Shown piece after piece: positions 25,184 to 33,816 of a stretch of 45,909 nt of DNA (positions are counted from its first letter, which is position 1; every line of letters starts with the position of its first letter). Source of the stretch: a virus; the IMG/VR virus record IMGVR_UViG_3300000230_000009, positions 1-45,909 of that record; one strand, 5' to 3'. The notes below the pieces were generated by a model that worked only from the letters and a program-made list of their open reading frames with translations, was not told the origin of the DNA and ran no database searches. Made by a program: the position numbers and the translations under genes.

Positions 25184-28100
25184 ATGTTATTGGAAAATTT
25201 TAAATTTATTACATTTGATGGTGATGAAAAATCATATATAACATCATCGTATAAATCATCGCATTTTATTAGAGGACACCACCTGGCGCAATCTGAAGTT
25301 AGAACGATGGTAAATACAGCATCGTTATATCACTGTGATTTTGGTAAAGACGAAAAAGATCAGATTGAATTTTTCATATACAATGAATCTGGTAAGATCA
25401 TGTCAAATATGGTGATAACATCGTCACATGTTTATACGGATATAACACGTTCGTACACTGACATACATGGCATAAAAACGTCATATTCATTTTCAAAATT
25501 AAATAACTCATATGTAGTTCTAAATGGAAAGCAACAGCGGGCGCCAGATGGTGAAAAAATAAGTGATGAGTTGTTAATATCGCCTATAGATGATCTGAAT
25601 AAATTTGATCTATCAGACGGATCATATAAGATATGTTACTCACCTATACGAAATGTCGTTGGTGACAGGACAAATCGGTTAATAATAAAAGAAATATCAA
25701 ATGACGGTCGTGAAATTGTCGCATTACCTGCATATCCTAGAAATGATACATCACATGCGAATGTCATTAATGAATTCTATGGTTTTGCTAGTTATTCTTT
25801 TATTGTAAGAGAAATTATAGATGACATTGAATATAATTTAAATAATAACAATTTATATGATGCAATGCGGTCATTTATTGATACAAATAATGATTTATAT
25901 AAACAGATTTCATTTTTATATTCATTTAAAAATGAAGCAGTTCTATATGAATTCTGCTCAAAATTATTTGATATAATAAAATTTCAATACCAACAAACAT
26001 TGTTCGCATCATACAACAACATTGTTCAATATGCCGACTTAGATAATTATTTTAATAGATTATGTTCGTATATAGTTGATAGAGAACTGACCAGAATAAA
26101 CAATAATTTACCAATACATTTATTACCAGATTATATTCTACATATTGCATTTTTTTATAATATATTTGATTCTATATTGGGATTGCTTAGTATTAGAAAT
26201 AAAAAATTTGAGTCTAAATTCGGATTGCTTAGAAATTATATAAATTTCGGCGATGGCTCGATGCAACCGATTTTAACATGGAAAAATCTTAGATTAGAAA
26301 CGTATCCAAATAAACAACAGCATTTTCCAATAATATTAAAACTCTTATATCCGTTACCAACCCAGTTTAAGGTTGGCTCTGAATTTTACATATCAAACAT
26401 ACAATCATCACCACGTGTCTTTAATGTCACGTTATATAAACCATCAGAATACAATTTGCGACATATTAGAAACCCAAATTTTAATATACGAACTGAGAAT
26501 TCTGGAGAAGCAACTAAGACATATACATTTGACGAATTAGTGTCAAGTGGAAGTGCTGTCACGCAAAAACTATTGAATCACATCAATCAAAATGTATTCG
26601 ATAAAAATTTAAATATAGACTATTCTGTGTTGGAAGAATTTGTTCAATTTTCATCGGTTACAGATAGAATATCAGTGTATGACCAAAAAACTGAAAATAT
26701 AGAATATTTAAATCAAAAGATTTCAGAACTGAATAGTTATGCAACACAATCATATAGCATATATTATGACACTGAAAAATTAAAATATATCAATGAAATA
26801 AATAATATAAAAACAAATTTTGACGGGTATGAAAAGTTTTTATACTATTCACCACTGGAAAATGGTGTGCCTTGGAGAGATATACATTATCAATCTGCAT
26901 CATATTATGACAAGTTTAACGACAACGCATTGATAAACAATGTTCCACGTGAAATAATCGATGACCCAGAATGTCGTGAATATAGACGTTTTTTATCAAT
27001 GATTGGTCATCATTTTGATTTGATATATGCATATATAAAAAATTTCCCAACTATAAAATTTGCAGAAAATAATCCGAATCTCGGGATAACACAGAACATG
27101 GTATATCATGTTCTGACGTCCTTGGGATTTGATGCGTTTAGTGGACAGGATACACAGGACTTGTGGCTTAGTCTTTTTGGTGATGGTGTTGATGATTCTA
27201 ATGACAATATATATGCTACCGGTTCGCTTGAAACGATCTCCGGACAAGCAAGAACTAAAACTATATGGAGACGGATACTTAATAATTTTTCATATATAGT
27301 GAAAACAAAGGGCACCGAAGAGTGCATTAGAGCGATCATGTCGTGCTATGGTATACCAAAATATTTATTTAAGATACGTGAATATGGTGGTATAGAATAT
27401 TCTACTGACATTACACAGGATTCATTATTTATATTTGATTCTAACAATTATTATGTGCGATTTTCCGGTAGCATGGATTATCTAAAAACAACATGGTTCG
27501 GCGATGCAAAGAGTTTAGAATTTAAGGTAAAATTCAATGAATATGAAACTGATTTGAACGGGTCAAATTTTAGAATAATATTAAATGATACAAATTGGTC
27601 AGTTGGATTCTTACGTGTGTCTGGAAGTTGGGGAAGGGGATATTTTACATTAACCGATGCAAATGTTGTGTCCGGTTCGTCATTGGTACAGACGATGACG
27701 ACAGATTTAATACCGGTGTTTAACGGTGACATATACTCGGTGTTACTTAGAAAAAATGATAAAAACCCATATTTTGACTATAAGAAAATCACCACCGAGT
27801 TAGAATTAGATTTAATACCTATACAATATGATTTGCTGGTTTCTAAAACAGTCGATGAACGTGTTGTAAACTTCGTATCATCTAGTTTGATTGTGTCTGG
27901 TTCGATGAATACTGCATTTAGAACCGGTAGTAACTTATATATCGGAAATTATTCTGTAAATTCACAAGCTGATTTGTTCTATGGAAATCTGGACCAACTG
28001 AAAGTGTGGAAACAGGCTGTCAAAAATGAAAGATTTAATAACCATACAATGTTTAATAGTTCATATGATTCAGAAAATCCATACAACACAGTCGAAAACT

Positions 28101-29338
28101 TATTATTAAAAATTGATTTTGATTTTCCTGTGTCACTTTATACTACAGGAAGTTATGTTTCCATCCCAAATCAATCATATAATAAATCCAGAACCGAATA
28201 CATAGAAGCATATAATTTCCAAAATGTTCCTGGTTATCCATACAACTTTACACTGTTTGAGAACAGGGAAGTTGTTAATATGCCAAATATGTGTTCGGCT
28301 AAATTCCGTAATAATAAAATACGGAAAGAAGAAATGAAACTGGTATCAAATCTATCACCATTACAACGATCTACATTAAAATCAAGAGATCGGCATCCGG
28401 TTGATTCCAATGGATTAGGTGTATTTTTTTCACCAGTAGACCTGATTGATGATGATATTTTAAAATTTTTTGGAAATTATAACATAAGTGATTTTATTGG
28501 AAACCCATTTGATTACTATAAACCATTATATAGAAGATTTGAAAAGTTCAGAGAAATATATTTTAAGAACGGTGGTGGAAGAGTTGACTTTCAAACATAT
28601 ATAAATTTAGTAAAAGCATATTTTGATAAATCAGTATTTAAGCATTTAAATCAAGTTGCACCTGCACGTGCATCATTTAAAAGTGGATTGTTGATTGAAC
28701 CAACGCTTCTGGAAAGAAATAAATATGAAAACAAACATGTAATACAAAGCATACATCATGTATCATGTTCTATGCATGTGGGACGACCGGCTGATGGTAT
28801 AGTTATATTATCATTGAATTCTGAAATTGATGTATTTGATAAAATCAATAATACACCCAATCCAAATTATTTATATTGCTATCAACCTCTGGAAGAATGG
28901 CAGTATCAAATACATGCAGATGATGATGGCGGTGTCACGTTTGTATCTGAATTTACTACAAACAAAATTTCCAGATTTAAAGCAGAAGCGGTAACCGTAA
29001 AAAAATCATATACCATATTAAATAATTTAAATAAACCCGAGACGATCTATAAAGATTTTAATGTTGTAAATTTAATACGAATTGATAATAATTTCACAGG
29101 TAGTCTATCTCAAATACCGTTGTCAAGTCCAACGGCAAAAGTATTTAAAGGATACCATAAAAACCATTATCGTACCCACCGAAATACTATCGGACATCAT
29201 ACCATGTTGACACAAGAAGATACAACAAATTCAGAAGGTTTGTTAGACAACTCATTGCCATTTTATACAACACGTGTTGATAAAACATCAATTAATGTGG
29301 AAAACAATCAAAATTTAAATATTTTAACAACAAGTTGA
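25184..29338 (+). CDS. Very large virion structural protein with LamG/concanavalin-like domain
   Basis: The 1384-residue protein is the longest in the window. The N-terminal ~700 residues are mixed alpha/beta with a long helical section (about 200-370). Around 754-945 lies a LamG or concanavalin-A-like sandwich: YYVRFSGSMDYLKTTWFG, SLEFKVKFNEY, a variable middle, SNLYIGNYS and FYGNLDQLKVWKQAV, the last being the typical closing strand of such domains. The region after that (950-1384) is rich in Asn, Tyr and Phe and has no motif I know. It is probably a tail-fibre or baseplate-rim protein binding a host glycan. It ends the fibre run and is followed by a late promoter-like element and a small gene before terminase. 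Confidence 0.65.
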   Translation: MLLENFKFITFDGDEKSYITSSYKSSHFIRGHHLAQSEVRTMVNTASLYHCDFGKDEKDQIEFFIYNESGKIMSNMVITSSHVYTDITRSYTDIHGIKTSYSFSKLNNSYVVLNGKQQRAPDGEKISDELLISPIDDLNKFDLSDGSYKICYSPIRNVVGDRTNRLIIKEISNDGREIVALPAYPRNDTSHANVINEFYGFASYSFIVREIIDDIEYNLNNNNLYDAMRSFIDTNNDLYKQISFLYSFKNEAVLYEFCSKLFDIIKFQYQQTLFASYNNIVQYADLDNYFNRLCSYIVDRELTRINNNLPIHLLPDYILHIAFFYNIFDSILGLLSIRNKKFESKFGLLRNYINFGDGSMQPILTWKNLRLETYPNKQQHFPIILKLLYPLPTQFKVGSEFYISNIQSSPRVFNVTLYKPSEYNLRHIRNPNFNIRTENSGEATKTYTFDELVSSGSAVTQKLLNHINQNVFDKNLNIDYSVLEEFVQFSSVTDRISVYDQKTENIEYLNQKISELNSYATQSYSIYYDTEKLKYINEINNIKTNFDGYEKFLYYSPLENGVPWRDIHYQSASYYDKFNDNALINNVPREIIDDPECREYRRFLSMIGHHFDLIYAYIKNFPTIKFAENNPNLGITQNMVYHVLTSLGFDAFSGQDTQDLWLSLFGDGVDDSNDNIYATGSLETISGQARTKTIWRRILNNFSYIVKTKGTEECIRAIMSCYGIPKYLFKIREYGGIEYSTDITQDSLFIFDSNNYYVRFSGSMDYLKTTWFGDAKSLEFKVKFNEYETDLNGSNFRIILNDTNWSVGFLRVSGSWGRGYFTLTDANVVSGSSLVQTMTTDLIPVFNGDIYSVLLRKNDKNPYFDYKKITTELELDLIPIQYDLLVSKTVDERVVNFVSSSLIVSGSMNTAFRTGSNLYIGNYSVNSQADLFYGNLDQLKVWKQAVKNERFNNHTMFNSSYDSENPYNTVENLLLKIDFDFPVSLYTTGSYVSIPNQSYNKSRTEYIEAYNFQNVPGYPYNFTLFENREVVNMPNMCSAKFRNNKIRKEEMKLVSNLSPLQRSTLKSRDRHPVDSNGLGVFFSPVDLIDDDILKFFGNYNISDFIGNPFDYYKPLYRRFEKFREIYFKNGGGRVDFQTYINLVKAYFDKSVFKHLNQVAPARASFKSGLLIEPTLLERNKYENKHVIQSIHHVSCSMHVGRPADGIVILSLNSEIDVFDKINNTPNPNYLYCYQPLEEWQYQIHADDDGGVTFVSEFTTNKISRFKAEAVTVKKSYTILNNLNKPETIYKDFNVVNLIRIDNNFTGSLSQIPLSSPTAKVFKGYHKNHYRTHRNTIGHHTMLTQEDTTNSEGLLDNSLPFYTTRVDKTSINVENNQNLNILTTS

Positions 29339-29356
29339 TGTTTATTAAAAACATAA

Positions 29357-29365
29357 CTATTTATA
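29357..29365 (+). promoter_or_regulatory. Candidate late promoter element CTATTTATA with separate ribosome site
   Basis: Here the element is 16 bases before the ATG at 29381 and is followed by a good Shine-Dalgarno site AAGGAG (29369-29374), so this transcript would have a short normal leader. It would drive the terminase-portal operon. Confidence 0.5.
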
Positions 29366-29380
29366 TATAAGGAGAAATAT

Positions 29381-29632
29381 ATGGCAACAGCAAGTGATAT
29401 AAATTCAACGGCATTTAACAATGTTCGATCACGTGAATCATTAACCGTAGATATGGAGACACGGTGGGAACAAAGCAAATTGCCATCCAAACAATATCCA
29501 TCTCTAGCAGTAAATCATCTTGTCGACACCTTTGCAAAGGGTTTCACAGTGAAAACACAATTGTTTCACAGTAGTTTTACAAATCATCCATCCAGAATGA
29601 CACAAGGGTTTTCAAATAGACGATATAAATAA
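29381..29632 (+). CDS. Small protein before terminase, unknown
   Basis: The 83-residue product is soluble and basic at its end (MTQGFSNRRYK), with a helical centre (DMETRWEQSKL, AVNHLVDTFAKGF). It has the best ribosome site of this region (AAGGAG, six-base spacing). Its place just before the large terminase is where a small terminase subunit often lies, but at 83 residues without a recognisable DNA-binding helix-turn-helix this cannot be claimed. A virion or tail-completion role is equally possible. Confidence 0.65.
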   Translation: MATASDINSTAFNNVRSRESLTVDMETRWEQSKLPSKQYPSLAVNHLVDTFAKGFTVKTQLFHSSFTNHPSRMTQGFSNRRYK

Positions 29633-29655
29633 AATCAGTCGAGAATTGTTTTAAT

Positions 29656-30234
29656 ATGTCAGAAGTTTCAATTAGACAGCAGATAAAGGAAGAATACAAG
29701 AGATGTATAGAATCACCCGTGTATTTCATGAAAAAATATTGTAAAATTGAACACCCGTTGCATGGGTCAATTCAATTCAATCTATTCAAATTTCAAGAAA
29801 TGACATTGGAACAATTCAATGAACACCGGTTCAATATTGTTTTAAAATCTAGACAGATGGGAATTTCAACATTGGTTGCAGGATATACATTGTGGCTAAT
29901 GACATTTTTTGAATCTAAAAAAATACTAGTTATCGCAACCACACAAAACACCGCAAAAAACTTGGTAACAAAAGTTAGATTCATGCAAACAAATTTGCCA
30001 AACTGGTTAAAACAAAAAAGCATTGAAGATAATAGATTGTCTCTGAAATTTAAGAATGGATCCGAGATTGTAGCTGTTAGTTCCGCATCTGATTCTGCCC
30101 GGTCAGCAAGCTGTTCATTGTTAGTATTAGATGAATGTATTACTGGTGAGTCCGTTGTAACTGTACGTGATAAGGCTACCGGTGAAATAATGGACATTAG
30201 TATAGAAGATTTGTACGAATCTATGGGTGTTTAA
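29656..30234 (+). CDS. terL: Large terminase, N-terminal part fused to N-half of a split intein
   Basis: The 192-residue ORF carries the first 160 residues of a gp17-type packaging ATPase: an adenine-binding/Q-like region near 43-52, Walker A SRQMGIST at 65-72 and Walker B LLVLDE at 155-160. Right after catalytic Glu160 the sequence turns into an intein: Cys161 opens block A (CITGESVVTV), and the ORF stops after 32 intein residues (..IEDLYESMGV). Alone, this piece lacks the rest of the ATPase and the nuclease and cannot work. Trans-splicing with the product of the next ORF would join LDE to CAFIEG. The intein Cys replaces nothing in the host protein, since the C-extein also starts with Cys. 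The stop is followed by five bases and the next ATG. Confidence 0.92.
   Translation: MSEVSIRQQIKEEYKRCIESPVYFMKKYCKIEHPLHGSIQFNLFKFQEMTLEQFNEHRFNIVLKSRQMGISTLVAGYTLWLMTFFESKKILVIATTQNTAKNLVTKVRFMQTNLPNWLKQKSIEDNRLSLKFKNGSEIVAVSSASDSARSASCSLLVLDECITGESVVTVRDKATGEIMDISIEDLYESMGV
30136..30231 (+). other. Split intein, N-half (32 residues, block A only)
   Basis: It begins with the nucleophile Cys1 in CITGESVVTV (block A) and ends IEDLYESMGV. The half contains block A but not block B, so the split is much earlier than in DnaE-type split inteins, where it lies just before block F. Length and ending resemble my recollection of the AceL-TerL N-intein (about 25 residues ending near IEDLY). Confidence 0.9.
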
Positions 30235-30239
30235 TATAT

Positions 30240-30578
30240 ATGTTTGCTATAACTAAAAACAATAAGTATGACGTTTTAACCAAAGATGGGTTTAGGGTAT
30301 TTGGTGGTATAAAGCGTGTTATGGAAAAACAGACAATATACACTGTGTATTTTAAAGAAAAAAATAAAATAAAATGCACGGATGGACATGTGTTTGAAAT
30401 GTCAGATGGAACATTTAAACGCTTATTACAATTGAACCCAAATGATGTTGTAAAGGGCATTGATGGTGACCTGATTGTCAAAAAAATAATAAAATCACCA
30501 CGAAAAAATACTGTATATGATCTAGTTGATGTTGGTGGTGACCGCACATATTTTGCCAATGGTGCTAGTATTCATAAT
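30240..30578 (+). other. Split intein, C-half (113 residues, blocks B and F)
   Basis: It starts with MFAITKNNKYDV and has block B with TDGH (residues 47-50) and a terminal block F: TVYDLVDVGGDRTYFANG, then ASIHN with penultimate His and terminal Asn, followed by the +1 Cys of the C-extein. All splicing residues are present. There is no homing endonuclease domain. The MF start and the GF..F.GI pattern soon after recall the AceL-TerL C-intein. Confidence 0.9.
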
Positions 30579-31709
30579 TGTGCATTTATCGAAGGTGTTG
30601 AAGATATATGGCTTTCTGCACAATCAACAATTTCTACAGGTGGGTCTGCTATATTATTATCTACACCAAGAGGAAAAGGAAATTTCTTTCATAAAATGTG
30701 GACTGAGGCAGAAGCATCATTAAATGGATTTAATACAATAAAATTAAAATGGGATTTGCATCCGGAACGTGATGCGACCTGGCGAGATGAGCAGAGTAGA
30801 ATTTTAGGAGAAAAGGGATCGGCCCAAGAATGTGATTGTGACTTTTCTAGTTCGGGTGATACGGTCATTGAACAATCTGTAATAGATTTTTATAAACAAA
30901 CATCTATTATTGAACCCATTGAGAGACGGTATGTAGATAGAAATTATTGGATTTTTTCATATACTGTCCCAAATCGACAATATATAATATCGGCTGATGT
31001 TGCACGGGGTGATGGTGATGATTTCTCTGCATTCCATATAATTGACGTGGAAACACTGGAACAAGTCGCTGAATATAAAGGAAAAATACCACCAAAAGAA
31101 TTTGGAAATCTACTAGTGGTAGCCGGTATAGAATATAATACAGCCGTAATAGTTGTTGAAAACTTAAATGTGGGAAATATAACAATACAGCAATTGATTG
31201 ATAGAAGTTATCCAAATCTATTTTATTGTTCCGCTGATTTACAATATATTGATGTCGAAAATCAGATAACGAATAAGTTTAATAAACAATCAAATAAAAT
31301 GGTTCCTGGATTCACAACTACCAATAAAAATAGACCGTTGATTATATCAAAATTGGATTCATATTTTAGGGAAAAATCATTGATTTTACATTCTATACGT
31401 TTAATTGAAGAATTGAATGTTTTCATATGGAACAATGGAAAAGCCGAGGCAATGCGAGGCTACAATGATGATTTGGTGATTTCACTTGGTATTGCTTTAT
31501 GGGTACGAGATACGTATTTTAGACTAAACCAAGAAAGTTTAATGTCACAAAAATATATAATTAATAACATCAATTGCAATACCGGTGATACATTTTCCGG
31601 TGGCGGTGTGTCTGGTGGACGTAACCGAGATACCGGGTTATATACAAGAACATCAATTGATAACGACCCGTGGTATGCAGATGGTTTTAATTTGAGAGAA
31701 TTGTTGTAA
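30240..31709 (+). CDS. terL: Large terminase, C-half of a split intein fused to C-terminal part
   Basis: Of 489 residues, the first 113 are intein and the remaining 376 are terminase: CAFIEGVEDIWLSAQ completes the ATPase (with the coupling motif STPRGKGNF near residue 140), and an RNase-H-like nuclease follows with ADVARGDGDDFSAF, VVVENLNVG and NDDLVISLGIALW carrying the acidic metal ligands. After splicing, the mature protein would have 536 residues, a normal size for gp17-type motors, which cut and pump concatemeric DNA into proheads. The ATG is five bases after the stop of the first half, in a different frame. There is no clear Shine-Dalgarno site, so coupling is likely. A 70-base gap leads to the portal gene. 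Confidence 0.92.
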   Translation: MFAITKNNKYDVLTKDGFRVFGGIKRVMEKQTIYTVYFKEKNKIKCTDGHVFEMSDGTFKRLLQLNPNDVVKGIDGDLIVKKIIKSPRKNTVYDLVDVGGDRTYFANGASIHNCAFIEGVEDIWLSAQSTISTGGSAILLSTPRGKGNFFHKMWTEAEASLNGFNTIKLKWDLHPERDATWRDEQSRILGEKGSAQECDCDFSSSGDTVIEQSVIDFYKQTSIIEPIERRYVDRNYWIFSYTVPNRQYIISADVARGDGDDFSAFHIIDVETLEQVAEYKGKIPPKEFGNLLVVAGIEYNTAVIVVENLNVGNITIQQLIDRSYPNLFYCSADLQYIDVENQITNKFNKQSNKMVPGFTTTNKNRPLIISKLDSYFREKSLILHSIRLIEELNVFIWNNGKAEAMRGYNDDLVISLGIALWVRDTYFRLNQESLMSQKYIINNINCNTGDTFSGGGVSGGRNRDTGLYTRTSIDNDPWYADGFNLRELL

Positions 31710-31763
31710 AACAAATCGGTTAAAATAACTAATTGGGCTGACCGTTTAATAATGTTTATCAAT

Positions 31764-31772
31764 ATATATATA
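31764..31772 (+). promoter_or_regulatory. Candidate late promoter element (AT repeat) before portal
   Basis: ATATATATA lies six bases before the ATG at 31778 without a Shine-Dalgarno site. It is a weak match because AT repeats are common here. Confidence 0.3.
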
Positions 31773-31777
31773 CATCT

Positions 31778-33763
31778 ATGGATATTTTTACTGGATTAAA
31801 ACAATTATTTTCATCAAATGTCATTATAAGAAATATTGGTGGTAAAAAACTTAAAATTGCTGACACTGATGGGTATCAGATGACACCCGAAGCACACTTG
31901 CATGATAAATTTGCAAAGATGTTTTCATCCACATATATGGGCCACATGAATGACACCAATGTTCTGTCACACAATTCAAACCGTTTGGAAATTTTTAAAG
32001 ACTATGATGCGATGGACCGTGATCCAATCATTGCAGCAGCAATCGATATAATTGCAGACGAATGTTGTACAGCAAATCCATATAATGAAATACTCTCAAT
32101 AACATCTCAAAATGACAATATCAAAGAAATTTTATATAATTTATATTATGATATTCTAAACATAGAATCAAATCTATGGTCATGGATTCGAAATCTTGTA
32201 AAATATGGTGATTTTTTCTTATTATTGCAAATTTCAGAAGAATATGGTGTCTATAATATAATGCCAATGACGCCGTATAGTATGACACGGGTTGAAGGCT
32301 CAGACGATTCAAATGTGAACTATGTATATTTTGAAATAGAACATTCTAAAAAGAATAAGTTTGAAAACTACGAAGTTGCACATTTCAGACTATTAAATGA
32401 TTGTGGTATTTTACCATATGGCAGAAGTCATATTGAACCTGCTAGACGTGTGTGGAAACAATTGACATTATTAGAAGATGCCATGTTGATTCATAGAGTA
32501 ATGCGAGCACCTGAAAAACGAATTTATAAAATTGATGTCGGTAATATACCAGCAAATGAAATCGACTCACATATGAATACTGTTATATCACGTATAAAAC
32601 AAATTCCATTTGTTGATAACCGAACCGGTGAATATAACTTGAAATTTAATTTACAAAATATGGTGCAAGATTTCTTTTTTCCAGTTCGTGGTGGTGACAG
32701 TGGGACAGCCATAGAGAGTCTTCCTGGAATGACTTGGTCTGGAATTGAGGACTTGAATTATTTAAAACATAAACTTTTTTCAGCATTGCGGGTCCCAAAA
32801 GCATTTTTAAATTTCGATGAAAACGCGGGGTCAAAATCCAGACTGAGTATGGAAGATTTGAGATTTAGCCGAACCATTGAAAGAATTCAACAGATCGTAT
32901 TATCAGAATTAAAAAAAATCGGAATCATTCATCTGTATGCACAGGGATATAAAGATGAAGAATTGCTCGATTTCAATATACAATTGACAAATCCATCTAC
33001 TATACATGAACAAGAAAAGGTAGCATTATGGGCAGAAAAGACAACACTTGCAAAGGATTTGATGGATTCAAAACTGATGTCACGTGATTGGATTTATAAA
33101 TATTTATTCAATATGACCGGTGAGGAAGTTGAAAATGAACGTGAAAAAATACTTGATGACTTAAAAGAAGAATACAGAAGTGAGCAAATTAAAACGGAAG
33201 GTGTGGATCCAGCGATGTCGGAAAATGAAAAACAGATTGATTCGATTGGTGCAGGTAAATCTTCTGGTGGTGATGATCTAGGGGGTGATGATCTAGGGGG
33301 TGGTGATTTGGGTGGTGGTGATTTGGGTGGTGGTGATTTGGGTGGTGGTGATTTGGGTGGTGGTGGTGGTGATTTGGGTGGTGGTGATCTAGGGGGTGGT
33401 GGTGGTAGTAACTCTAGTGCAACCGGTGATGTATCCGGTGGATCAACTGACACCGCTCCTATAACCGAAACAAAAAAATTCAGTGAGATGACTGACAAAG
33501 AAAAAAATGCATTTTTTAAAGCGCAAGGTAAACTCGGTGGTTTAGCCGGAGGTCGACCTAAAAAAAATAAGCATCGTCTTGGAACTGATGGTCATCATGC
33601 CGGACGTGATTATAATGGACGACTAGAAATGCGCCGCAGAGCAAGACAAGATGGAACGACAATATTAAATACTAAAAAGAGTCGCCGTAAATATGAACCG
33701 ATAAGTTTAATGGAAGAACAATTATTCGCACTTGATGATTACTTGTCAATGATTGCTAAATAA
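31778..33763 (+). CDS. 20: Portal protein, gp20-like, with Gly/Asp-rich C-terminal tail
   Basis: The 661-residue protein matches gp20-type portals: AMDRDPIIAAAIDIIADECC near 78-97, a GDFFLLLQIS strand, the CGILPYGRSHIEPARRVWKQL stem region near 208-228, LIHRVMRAPEKRIYKIDVGNIP near 236-257, and PGMTWSGIEDLNYLKHKL plus RVPKAFLNF near 314-345. Portals form the dodecameric ring at one head vertex through which DNA is packaged. The unusual part is the tail: from about 497 a tandem (GGGDL) repeat encoded by a 12- to 15-base DNA repeat, then a basic end (GGRPKKNKHRLG) and a last helix with a LMEEQLFALDDYL motif. T4 gp20 has no such repeat. The gene directly follows terminase, so the sheath and tube genes usually found between them are absent here. 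Confidence 0.92.
   Translation: MDIFTGLKQLFSSNVIIRNIGGKKLKIADTDGYQMTPEAHLHDKFAKMFSSTYMGHMNDTNVLSHNSNRLEIFKDYDAMDRDPIIAAAIDIIADECCTANPYNEILSITSQNDNIKEILYNLYYDILNIESNLWSWIRNLVKYGDFFLLLQISEEYGVYNIMPMTPYSMTRVEGSDDSNVNYVYFEIEHSKKNKFENYEVAHFRLLNDCGILPYGRSHIEPARRVWKQLTLLEDAMLIHRVMRAPEKRIYKIDVGNIPANEIDSHMNTVISRIKQIPFVDNRTGEYNLKFNLQNMVQDFFFPVRGGDSGTAIESLPGMTWSGIEDLNYLKHKLFSALRVPKAFLNFDENAGSKSRLSMEDLRFSRTIERIQQIVLSELKKIGIIHLYAQGYKDEELLDFNIQLTNPSTIHEQEKVALWAEKTTLAKDLMDSKLMSRDWIYKYLFNMTGEEVENEREKILDDLKEEYRSEQIKTEGVDPAMSENEKQIDSIGAGKSSGGDDLGGDDLGGGDLGGGDLGGGDLGGGDLGGGGGDLGGGDLGGGGGSNSSATGDVSGGSTDTAPITETKKFSEMTDKEKNAFFKAQGKLGGLAGGRPKKNKHRLGTDGHHAGRDYNGRLEMRRRARQDGTTILNTKKSRRKYEPISLMEEQLFALDDYLSMIAK
33266..33407 (+). 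repeat. Tandem Gly/Asp/Leu repeat in the portal gene
   Basis: Units of GGTGGTGATTTG, with variants GGGGGTGATGATCTA and extra GGT triplets, run for about 140 bases and encode GGDDL, GGGDL and GGGGGDL. Unit number is likely to vary by slippage. The reverse strand shows a Pro-rich frame that is only a shadow. Confidence 0.9.
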
Positions 33764-33804
33764 TGTTTTTTATTTAAAAATGTAATATTTATGTAAATAC
33801 ATTG

Positions 33805-33813
33805 CTATTTATT
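33805..33813 (+). promoter_or_regulatory. Candidate late promoter element CTATTTATT
   Basis: The element lies four bases before the ATG at 33817, with no Shine-Dalgarno site. This spacing supports the ATG rather than an upstream TTG at 33802. Confidence 0.5.
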
Positions 33814-33816
33814 TAT

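Noticed and set aside
29381-29632. Small terminase subunit
   Set aside because: Position fits, but the 83-residue protein has no visible helix-turn-helix or coiled-coil oligomerisation domain.
30225-30242. Programmed -1 frameshift joining the two terminase halves
   Set aside because: There is no X-XXY-YYZ slippery heptamer in the right frame and no clear downstream pseudoknot; two cistrons explain the arrangement better.
29656-31709. Terminase pieces as a plain frameshifted pseudogene
   Set aside because: The break lies inside an intein with complete splicing residues on both sides, the second half has its own well-placed ATG and the split point matches a known atypical class. A single-base sequencing error cannot be fully excluded and is listed as the refuting test.
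33094-33498. Pro/Ser-rich minus-strand frame
   Set aside because: It is a shadow of the GGTGAT repeat in the portal gene.
33802-33816. TTG start for the protein after portal
   Set aside because: It would place the promoter-like CTATTTATT inside the gene; the ATG at 33817 fits the spacing seen before other genes.
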